Origin: Rhizobacter sp964253025
GTDB lineage: Bacteria > Pseudomonadota > Gammaproteobacteria > Burkholderiales > Burkholderiaceae_C
Direction of reading: 5' to 3'
DNA: 64,000 bases
NCBI RefSeq assembly: GCF_964253025.1
Contig: NZ_CAXUQC020000001.1
Location: 806,001-870,000, forward strand
Part shown: piece by piece, positions 58,704 to 64,000 of the stretch
Numbering within the stretch: position 1 is the stretch's first letter
How the letters are laid out: each line of letters starts with the position of its first letter
The notes under the pieces: model-generated
Databases searched by the model: none
The model's input: the letters and a program-made list of their open reading frames with translations, nothing else
Told to the model about the DNA's origin: nothing
Translations under genes and position numbers: made by a program

Positions 58704-59195
58704 TCAGGCGCGCGTCGGCGGCCTCCGCGGTGTCGACCGGCCGCGTGACGCCGGCGCTGGCCGCCCGGGCAGCCCGAGTGCTTGTCGGGCCAGCGCATCC
58801 GCTTCCCCGTTGCGGTGCGCGGGGATCCAGGCCACGCTCGCGTCCTCGAAGGTCGCGAGCAGGCGGCGCGCGTCCTCGAACAGTTCGGCCAGCCGGGTGA
58901 ACGGCCCGGTGGGCTTGCCGGTCAGGTGGTCGACGAGCACGCGGTTGTCCGAGTACGCGCAGACCGAGCGACCGCCCCGTGCCTGAACCGCCTGCAGGGC
59001 CGCGATGAGGGCACGCAGCTCGGCCTCGTTGTTGCAGCCTCGGCCGGCCGGCGCTTCGGACAACCGGTGCCGCGCGCCATCGGGTGCCGTGAGCAATGCC
59101 CCGATGCCCATGGCTCCCGGGTTCGGGACCGCACTGCCATCGCAGTGGATGGTCCAGCGGAGCGCCGAGCCTGTTGGATGCGTCGCTTCAGCCAT
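58704..59195 (-). CDS. Ribonuclease H-like protein (RNase HI family)
   Basis: A 163-residue RNase H-fold protein. The four acidic active-site positions are intact: Asp19 (CDGSAVPNPGAMG), Glu57 (NNEAELRALI), Asp83 (YSDNRVLVDH) and Asp133 (NGEADALARQ). It should cut RNA in RNA:DNA hybrids. WIPAHRNGEADALARQA near the C terminus resembles the RnhA-like subgroup that lacks the basic protrusion of E. coli RNase HI; many genomes carry this as an extra copy. The C-terminal 25 residues are Arg/Pro-rich. Set at the ATG after a TTG alternative. Convergent with the NTF2-like gene. Confidence 0.86.
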   Translation of the reverse strand: MAEATHPTGSALRWTIHCDGSAVPNPGAMGIGALLTAPDGARHRLSEAPAGRGCNNEAELRALIAALQAVQARGGRSVCAYSDNRVLVDHLTGKPTGPFTRLAELFEDARRLLATFEDASVAWIPAHRNGEADALARQALGLPGRPAPASRGRSTPRRPPTRA

Positions 59196-59320
59196 GCTGC
59201 CGGGACGCAAGGCCGAGGGAGGCGCCTGCGCAGGCCGCCATGCCGCGTGGAGACGTCGTCATGGGGCGTCCGCCGCCGGCGTGCATGCGCCGGTGGGGCC
59301 TCCGAACAGTGCGGCGAGGT

Positions 59321-59935
59321 TCATGTGGGCCGCTTGAACGCTTTTCGGGCGCGCGCGACTTCGGCACCCGTGACGCAGTCCGCCGCATGGTCATTGACGA
59401 GTCCCATGGCCTGCATGAGGGCGAACATGGTCGTGGGTCCGACGAACTTCCATCCGCGTCGCTTGAGGTCTTTCGACAATGCGATGGACTCCGGCGAGAC
59501 GGAAGCGCTCTGCGGCGGCGGTGCGGTGGCCGGGTCGATCTCGAAGCGCCAGAAGTAGGCGGCGAGAGAGCCCGCCTCGGCTTGCAACTCGACGGCGCGC
59601 CGGGCGTTGTTGAGGGTCGCTTCGATCTTGCCGCGGTGACGCACGATGCCGGGGTTCTGCAGGAGCCGCTCGACGTGCTGCTCGCCGAAGTGCGCAAGCT
59701 TGTGAAAGTCGAAGCCCTCGAACGCAAGCCGGAAGTTCTCCCGCTTCGCGAGGATGGTGCGCCAGCTGAGGCCGGACTGGAAACCCTCGAGGCACAGCTT
59801 CTCGAACAGGCGCACATCGTCGGCGACCGGGAAGCCCCATTCGCGGTCGTGGTACGGCTCGAATTCGGGGACGCCGGCGCACCAGCGGCAACGGGGGCGG
59901 CCGTCCGATCCCGCAACGGTGGTGGCAGCGCTCAT
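59321..59935 (-). CDS. tag: DNA-3-methyladenine glycosylase I
   Basis: A 204-residue helix-hairpin-helix glycosylase that removes 3-methyladenine from DNA. RCRWCAGVPEFEPYHDREWG (15-34) holds zinc ligands Cys16 and His29, and NDHAADCVTG near 185 the other two, as in E. coli Tag. FEKLCLEGFQSGLSWRTILAKRENFRLAF is the canonical helix with the active-site Glu (quoted in part). The ATG overlaps the YciI gene stop by four bases; TetR-YciI-Tag form an operon. It is not obviously part of an adaptive response unit, since ada or alkB is absent here. Confidence 0.94.
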   Translation of the reverse strand: MSAATTVAGSDGRPRCRWCAGVPEFEPYHDREWGFPVADDVRLFEKLCLEGFQSGLSWRTILAKRENFRLAFEGFDFHKLAHFGEQHVERLLQNPGIVRHRGKIEATLNNARRAVELQAEAGSLAAYFWRFEIDPATAPPPQSASVSPESIALSKDLKRRGWKFVGPTTMFALMQAMGLVNDHAADCVTGAEVARARKAFKRPT

Positions 59936-60228
59936 GCTGCGGCCCCGAGCAAGGAAGCGAAACCGGCCGCCATTGCGGACGGCTGGATGGCGTGGACCTC
60001 GGGTTGCACGATGCCCTGGGCCACGAAAGGATCTTCGGCGATGCAGGCGTCAAGGGCATGCCGGTCCATGGGCGCCATGATCAGGGCGCCGCCCTGACCG
60101 GCGTCGAGGGAGCCCGCGAGCAGGATGGTGCCGGCGTCGATGTGGCGGCGCAACCAGGCGGTGTGGGCGGCCATGGGGGTGGCGGCCTGTGTGCGGAGCG
60201 GCGTGAACTTGAGGAAGACGACGTACAT
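59932..60228 (-). CDS. YciI-like (YCII) family protein
   Basis: A 98-residue single-domain protein of the YCII fold (ferredoxin-like, dimer). MYVVFLKFTPLRTQAATPMAAHTAWLRRHIDAGTILLAGSLD contains the His-Asp dyad usual in the family (quoted: AAHTAWLRRHIDAGTILLAG), followed by GGALIMAPMDRHALDACIAEDPFVAQGIV. Members resemble muconolactone isomerase; only a few have known activities. It is between the TetR gene (59 bases upstream) and tag (ATGA overlap). Confidence 0.86.
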   Translation of the reverse strand: MYVVFLKFTPLRTQAATPMAAHTAWLRRHIDAGTILLAGSLDAGQGGALIMAPMDRHALDACIAEDPFVAQGIVQPEVHAIQPSAMAAGFASLLGAAA

Positions 60229-60287
60229 GGACGGCTGCCGAGTGGAGGAATCGGGGGGCTGAGGGGGAGCGGTGCTTCGCCCGGAGA

Positions 60288-60944
60288 TCAGGGGAGAGCA
60301 CCGGTGTCGCCTGCGGTGCAGTCTGCAGGCCCTTGCGAGCCGGCCAGGGTGCGCAACCAGTCCCGTATCAGCGCAACTTCGCGGCGAATGAAGTCTTCAT
60401 CCCGGAAGACCTGGGCCAGTGCGGCAATGCCCTGGCTGAGCGCCAGCAGGTGCAGGGCCCGGCTCTCCGCGGCCTCGGGAGGATGCAGCTGCTCGAATTG
60501 CTCGCGCAGCCAGTCGCGAAACAAGGTGAACAGCCGGGCTGCATCGGCCTGTGAGGAATGCGACCGCTTGGCGAGCTCGGCGTTGAGCGTGCCCACGGGA
60601 CACCCGAATCGCTGGATGTCGCCACGGTTGCGGATCAGCATGTCGGCAAAGCAGGACAGGCGCTCGACGGGCGACGTGGCCTGCCGGCTCCAGGCGTCGA
60701 GCATGGCCTGGGTGCGTGCGGACCTCCGGGCAATCACTGCGGCGAGGATGTCGTCCTTGCTCTTGAAGTGATGGTAGAAGTTGCCGCGGGAGATGCCCAC
60801 CTGGTCGGCGATGTCCGCAAAGGAGGTCTTTTCGAAGCCGCGCTGGTAGAAGAGCTCATCGGCCACCTGCACGATCCGTTCGCGCGTGGCGGCTGGCAGC
60901 GGCGGTGTGGCGCCCTCGCGGGTTGCGGGTGATGAATTCGGCAT
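60288..60944 (-). CDS. TetR-family regulator of the YciI-tag operon
   Basis: A 218-residue TetR repressor. After an 18-residue tail the helix-turn-helix reads ATRERIVQVADELFYQRGFE, KTSFADIADQVGISRGNFYHHF, KSKDDILAAVI (quoted in parts). The C-terminal domain contains CPVGTLNAELAKRS, typical of the TetR_C_11-like (YxaF/LmrA) group that binds aromatic or drug ligands. It is first in the minus-strand unit that includes YciI and tag. An inverted repeat TGAC-N7-GTCA lies 58 bases upstream of its start and is a likely autoregulatory site. Confidence 0.9.
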   Translation of the reverse strand: MPNSSPATREGATPPLPAATRERIVQVADELFYQRGFEKTSFADIADQVGISRGNFYHHFKSKDDILAAVIARRSARTQAMLDAWSRQATSPVERLSCFADMLIRNRGDIQRFGCPVGTLNAELAKRSHSSQADAARLFTLFRDWLREQFEQLHPPEAAESRALHLLALSQGIAALAQVFRDEDFIRREVALIRDWLRTLAGSQGPADCTAGDTGALP

Positions 60945-61001
60945 GGAGGAGGTGCTGACGCCCGGATGGACTGCACCGGCACGGCGGCAGAATAGGACAA
61001 C

Positions 61002-61016
61002 TGACCTAGCTCGTCA
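61002..61016. promoter_or_regulatory. Candidate TetR operator (TGAC-N7-GTCA)
   Basis: Short inverted repeat TGAC/GTCA with a 7-base spacer in the 272-base gap between the TetR gene (minus) and the tyrosinase gene (plus), close to the TetR gene. TetR-family operators often look like this, but the arms are only four bases, so chance is possible. Confidence 0.3.
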
Positions 61017-61051
61017 ACCCGTCACCTGACCTGGGGCAATGTGTTCGCCGA

Positions 61052-61067
61052 CCCTGTTCCTAGGGGG
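61052..61067 (+). promoter_or_regulatory. CCCTAG-type inverted repeat element upstream of tyrosinase (copy 1)
   Basis: CCCTGTTCCTAGGGGG, in which CCCT-N6-AGGG is inverted, differs at only two of 16 positions from a second element at 63668. A second ACCTAG follows 50 bases downstream (TAG to TAG), before the tyrosinase start at 61217. It looks like an operator plus a -10-like box shared by two units. Confidence 0.5.
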
Positions 61068-61216
61068 TGAGCATCCCGCCGATGGGGGAGGCAAGCGCGC
61101 AGGGGCGACCTAGAGTGAACGACATGCAGTCGCCATGGGCCGGGTCACTGCCCCGCGGTGCATCACCGTGAGCAAGCTGGCGCGCCCGGTGTTTCTTCTC
61201 CCTGCCGGAGGTCGTC

Positions 61217-62710
61217 ATGATGCTCACCGAACCCGCAAGCCGCAGGCACGTTCTGCAGTCCATCGGCAGCCTCGCGCTCCTCGGCGCCGCGCCGCTCACG
61301 CTCGGCGGCTGTGAGTCGCTGCTGGAGCAGATCCGCAACCGTCCCGTGCGGCGCAGCCTGCGCACCATGCCGGCGAATGATCAGGTGATCCAGACGTATC
61401 GGGCGGCGGTGGCCGCGATGAAGGCGCTGCCCGCCAGCGACCGGCGCAGCTGGAACGCCCAGGCCCAGATCCACTTCGACCACTGCCCGCATGGCAACTG
61501 GTTCTTCCTCCCCTGGCACCGAGCCTACCTGCTGTACTTCGAACAGATCTGCCGTGAGCTGACAGGCGAGCGGAGTTTCGCGCTGCCGTACTGGAACTGG
61601 ACCTGCCAGCGGCAGATCCCGGCGCCGTTCCTTGGCGACGCATCGAACGCCTTGTTCGTGTCGGGCCGCAGCGGCGTGCCGCCGGCGGCGCTGCCCGACG
61701 AGGTCGTGGGCACCGCACTGATGGCCACCATCCTTGGCGAGCCCAATTTCAACCTGTTCGCGAGCGATCCGGCGCCCACGCTGCGGCCCTCAGTGGGCTA
61801 CGGCACGCTCGAGGCCACGCCGCACAACAGCTTGCACGGCTTCGTCGGCGGTGTGATGGGCAGCTTCCAGTCGCCCAGGGATCCGGTCTTCTGGATGCAC
61901 CACAACATGATCGAGCGGATCTGGTGGGAGTGGAACGGCGTGCTCGGCAACGCCAACACCAACGACACGGCGTGGACACAGATGAGCCTCGGCGGGATGT
62001 TCTGTGATCGAGCGGGTGCGGTCATCGACGGCGTGACCGTCGGGTTGCTGAATCTTGCGCCGCTGTTGAGCTACCGCTTCGACACCGACTCCTTCACCAG
62101 TTGCATCCGGGACCTGCGTCCCCATGTCATCGCCGACCGTGAAGCGTTGTCCCGCTTTCTCAGGGAGGGTGGGCAGGTGGAGCTGCGAAGGATCGACACG
62201 GTGGCGAGCAGCGGTGCCTTCGAAGTGCCCGTGGGCCGCGCAGCGACGGCCCGGCTGTCCGTGAAGAACGTCCCCAACCTCGCGGCCGTGACGCGGCAGG
62301 GACCGCAGCGGCTGTTGCTGCGCGTGGTGCCGGCCGAGCAGCCGGCGACGGGCGACTTCTTCGTGCGCGTGTTCGTCGGCATGCCCGAAGTCGGCCCTGA
62401 CACGCCCACCGACGGACCGCGCTATGTGGGCAGCTTCGCCTTCTTCAACGATCCGGCCGCGCTCGGCCACCATGGGCACGGCGGGACCGCGGCCAATGCG
62501 GCGTTCGTCGTGGACGTGGGCGCTGCGATCGAGCGATTGCGCGCGAGCGGCGCCGCGCTGCCAGAGACACTCGACGTGCAGCTGGTGGCGGTGCCGATGC
62601 CCGGTGCACCGGCCCGCGCGCGCACGCTTCGAGTCAGTGGCCTTGAACTCCGCCTGGCCGAAAGCAGGACGCCCGCTCCACGGCGCATGCGGGAAGGGGA
62701 GAGCCAGTGA
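61217..62710 (+). CDS. Tyrosinase/polyphenol-oxidase family protein, exported (Tat lipoprotein-like)
   Basis: A 497-residue type-3 copper enzyme. The N terminus SRRHVLQSIGSLALLGAAPLTLGGC (quoted: RRHVLQSIG and TLGGC) has a twin-arginine and a lipobox, so the enzyme is probably Tat-exported and lipid anchored at Cys32. CuA: His86, His92 and His101 (AQIHFDHCPHGNWFFLPWHRAYL, quoted in part; Cys90 next to His92 could form a Cys-His thioether). CuB: His203, His207 and a His of DPVFWMHH (228/229). The C-terminal domain (FVRVFVGMPE, VGSFAFFND, LGHHGHGG, TLRVSGLELR) resembles the plant polyphenol-oxidase PPO1_KFDV domain. It should oxidise mono- or diphenols to quinones. GGAGGTCGTC precedes the ATG. 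Its stop overlaps a small exported protein by four bases (GTGA). Confidence 0.92.
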   Translation: MMLTEPASRRHVLQSIGSLALLGAAPLTLGGCESLLEQIRNRPVRRSLRTMPANDQVIQTYRAAVAAMKALPASDRRSWNAQAQIHFDHCPHGNWFFLPWHRAYLLYFEQICRELTGERSFALPYWNWTCQRQIPAPFLGDASNALFVSGRSGVPPAALPDEVVGTALMATILGEPNFNLFASDPAPTLRPSVGYGTLEATPHNSLHGFVGGVMGSFQSPRDPVFWMHHNMIERIWWEWNGVLGNANTNDTAWTQMSLGGMFCDRAGAVIDGVTVGLLNLAPLLSYRFDTDSFTSCIRDLRPHVIADREALSRFLREGGQVELRRIDTVASSGAFEVPVGRAATARLSVKNVPNLAAVTRQGPQRLLLRVVPAEQPATGDFFVRVFVGMPEVGPDTPTDGPRYVGSFAFFNDPAALGHHGHGGTAANAAFVVDVGAAIERLRASGAALPETLDVQLVAVPMPGAPARARTLRVSGLELRLAESRTPAPRRMREGESQ

Positions 62711-63183
62711 CCCCTGCAGTGGCCGCCGCCCTGGGCCTTGTCACGGCCTATGCGGGCGTGGGCGTCGCGGCAGTGGCCGCATCCTGCGCGGCTGCGCAGC
62801 TGCACGTGGCCTCGGCGTCGGCGCAGACGTCGGGTGTGGTTGTCGCCGAACTGCCGCTGCCGCTGGCGCCGCCCGGGTCGCCCGTCCTGCGCGTGACGAT
62901 CACGCCGACGGGTCCTCCGGATGCGTGGCCGGCCCTGCTGCAGCCGAGCCTTCGCATCGGAACGGAACCGCATACCGAGGCAAGCCTTCCGCCATGGACG
63001 TTGTATCCGTCAGCGGAACAAGGAACGTTCAGCCTGCGCCTGACGCCCATCGTCGAGCGGGCCTTGCAGGCCGGCGAGGTCGTGACCCTCACGCTGCGGG
63101 CGATACCACTGGCAACCGACGGCGTTGCCCGCCCGGCGCCCTCGTTCGACGTCTCCGTGACCTGGGCGACCAGCAACCCCTGA
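62707..63183 (+). CDS. Small exported protein coupled to tyrosinase (unknown)
   Basis: A 158-residue protein with a GTG start overlapping the tyrosinase stop. Residues 5-30 are hydrophobic (LGLVTAYAGVGVAAVAASC), a signal or anchor segment with a poor lipobox at Cys27. The rest is beta-rich: VVVAELPLPLAPPGSPVLRV, PSLRIGTEPHTEASLPPWTL, GTFSLRLTPIVERALQAGEV and VTLTLRAIPLATDG. That second half has the same rhythm as the KFDV-like domain of the tyrosinase, raising the idea that it is a paralogue of that domain or a chaperone. It has none of the His clusters of streptomycete MelC1. The function is unknown; coupling suggests that it helps fold, load or localise the enzyme. Confidence 0.72.
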   Translation: MTPAVAAALGLVTAYAGVGVAAVAASCAAAQLHVASASAQTSGVVVAELPLPLAPPGSPVLRVTITPTGPPDAWPALLQPSLRIGTEPHTEASLPPWTLYPSAEQGTFSLRLTPIVERALQAGEVVTLTLRAIPLATDGVARPAPSFDVSVTWATSNP

Positions 63184-63191
63184 GCGCATGA

Positions 63192-63617
63192 GTCGCGGGG
63201 TCGCTGCTCACGGCCCTGCACATCCTCGGGGTGGACCGGTGGTCGCGTGACCATCACGCTGCCACCTTGACCTTGCTCCAGTTGGCGGTCGTTGCATTGA
63301 TGTCGCTGGCCGTCGGATGGATCGACGGGGCCGTGTGGCCGGACGCCTTCAGCGCAGAGCTCATGCTGTGCCTGGGGCTGACGGCGCTGCTGTCCACGGC
63401 GTTCGCGTTCTGGGTGCAGACACGATTCCAACAGGCGACGACACCCACCCGGGCCGCGATGATCTTCAACCTCGAGCCGGTGTTCTCGGCCTTGCTGGCG
63501 TTCTCCTTTCTCGGCGAGCGACAGGGACCTCACGTCCTCATTGCATGCGCATTGATCGTCGCCGGCATGTGCGCCGCGGAAATGCGGTTCACGCGCGTCC
63601 GAGCGGGGTCCGGATGA
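63192..63617 (+). pseudogene. EamA/DMT-family transporter, 5'-truncated remnant
   Basis: About 140 codons match the C-terminal half of an EamA (drug/metabolite) transporter: SLLTALHILG and VDRWSRDHHAATLTLLQLAV, then TALLSTAFAFWVQTRFQQAT, and FNLEPVFSALLAFSFLGERQ with the conserved EP-F motif of helix 9. Similarity already begins right after an in-frame TGA at 63189, before any start codon, and the whole N-terminal half of the protein is missing. A GTG at 63231 could in theory start a 128-residue protein with four helices, but a working transporter needs ten. I therefore read it as a decayed gene left behind next to the tyrosinase unit. Confidence 0.75.
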
Positions 63618-63667
63618 GCCGACATCCGGAGGCTGCCACCTCCGAGGGCACCCTGAAGAGGGGAGGG

Positions 63668-63683
63668 CCCTAGTCCTAGGGGG
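63668..63683 (+). promoter_or_regulatory. CCCTAG-type inverted repeat element (copy 2)
   Basis: CCCTAGTCCTAGGGGG contains a perfect CCCTAG-N2-CTAGGG inverted repeat and matches copy 1 at 14 of 16 positions. A second ACCTAG follows 29 bases downstream (TAG to TAG), 21 bases less than at copy 1, about two turns of the helix. It precedes the right-edge gene. Confidence 0.5.
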
Positions 63684-63826
63684 CGCAGCGGCCGAGGTGG
63701 GCACCTAGGCTTCTGGTCCCGCGGCCCGTCGTCGCGGACAGAGGAGTCCTCGATGTCGGAACCCTTTCGTTCTCCTGCCTGCGGCCGCCGCCGCGTGGCG
63801 TCAGTCAGCCCCTGAATGCCGGGTCG

Positions 63827-64000
63827 ATGGCTGCCTCGGCTTGGTTGGTCGTGCACGGCGGCGGGGTCGCCGGCGCGGCGTCGCGGGTGACCGGTCTGGT
63901 CGAGGCCGCGGGCATTCGCGTCGAGGGCCAGCCGGATGTCTCCGGACGTCCGGGCATCGTGGTGATGGCCGGGTGTGACGACGCCGGCTTCGAGCTGCTG
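63827..64000 (+). CDS. Unidentified gene, N-terminal part (runs off right edge)
   Basis: Fifty-eight residues are visible. They begin ASAWLVVHGGGVAGAASRVT, continue GLVEAAGIRVEGQPDVSG and RPGIVVMAGCDDAGFELL, an alternating beta-alpha-beta pattern that could be a small Rossmann-like or receiver-like domain; no catalytic motif is visible yet. An upstream ATG at 63753 with a good AGAGGAG site encodes only 20 residues before a stop in another frame, and may be a leader or a mistake in reading; I did not call it. The candidate is preceded by the CCCTAG-type element found also upstream of the tyrosinase. Identity unknown. Confidence 0.45.
   Translation, partial: MAASAWLVVHGGGVAGAASRVTGLVEAAGIRVEGQPDVSGRPGIVVMAGCDDAGFELL

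Overview
The window is about 70 percent GC and tightly packed with genes. Gene content (polyol ABC operon, PEP-CTERM exported protein, DbpA helicase, glutathione-dependent formaldehyde detoxification, many small Burkholderiales-type hypotheticals) points to a betaproteobacterium of the order Burkholderiales, most likely the Rubrivivax-Leptothrix-Rhizobacter group. This is inferred from protein character only; there is no rRNA or other taxonomic marker here. I see no tRNA, rRNA, CRISPR array, insertion sequence, phage or plasmid backbone. It reads as ordinary chromosome with many short operons and divergent regulator/target pairs.

Layout. 1-6.2 kb: a PAS sensor cut by the left edge, a CurA-like reductase, a lipocalin, a BamE-like lipoprotein, a cold-shock protein, the formaldehyde pair frmA-fghA and a small S4 RNA-binding protein whose leader carries a perfect 12-bp hairpin. 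6.2-19 kb: envelope and housekeeping genes (outer-membrane barrel, hemolysin III, 2OG-Fe dioxygenase, SDR, Tim44-like protein, MFS exporter, pseudouridine synthase, BON lipoprotein, hydrolase, TetR, lipid kinase plus phosphoesterase, dbpA). 19-22 kb: a cytochrome P450 with an altered ExxR motif, an ABM-type monooxygenase and a divergent ArsR regulator, then a cupin. 22-23.6 kb: a chemoreceptor. 23.7-33.1 kb: a sugar-alcohol island on the minus strand: AGE epimerase and UPF0303 protein, then mtlE-F-G-K, a D-arabinitol/mannitol dehydrogenase, an AraC regulator and a PfkB kinase. Import, oxidation of the polyol to a ketose and phosphorylation would all be encoded together. 33.5-38.3 kb: a YhaN-like SMC/Rad50-type ATPase overlapping an SbcD-like nuclease. 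38.4-45.6 kb: chromate transporter, PEP-CTERM protein, an orphan hypothetical, a beta-propeller protein under a two-winged-helix regulator, and a DUF899 thioredoxin-like protein. 45.6-51.8 kb: LysR/MFS and AraC/MFS divergent pairs around a second CurA-like reductase. 51.8-56.3 kb: acetyltransferase and a CoA-type cluster (two crotonases, a double-hotdog protein, a nitronate monooxygenase-like flavoprotein). 56.4-60.9 kb: LysR divergent from a flavodoxin/tautomerase/NTF2 operon, then RNase HI, and a TetR-YciI-Tag operon. 61.2-64 kb: a Tat/lipoprotein tyrosinase with a plant-like C-terminal domain and an overlapping small exported partner, a 5'-truncated EamA transporter remnant, and an unidentified gene running off the right edge.

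The least explained items are the P450 cluster with its missing ExxR glutamate, the tyrosinase/partner pair and the near-identical inverted-repeat element found before both the tyrosinase and the right-edge gene, the hairpin at the predicted 5' end of the S4-protein transcript, and the orphan protein at 41.1-41.9 kb. I found nothing that convincingly amounts to a large new multi-gene system; the cluster at 60.9-64 kb and the P450 trio are the best candidates for new biology.
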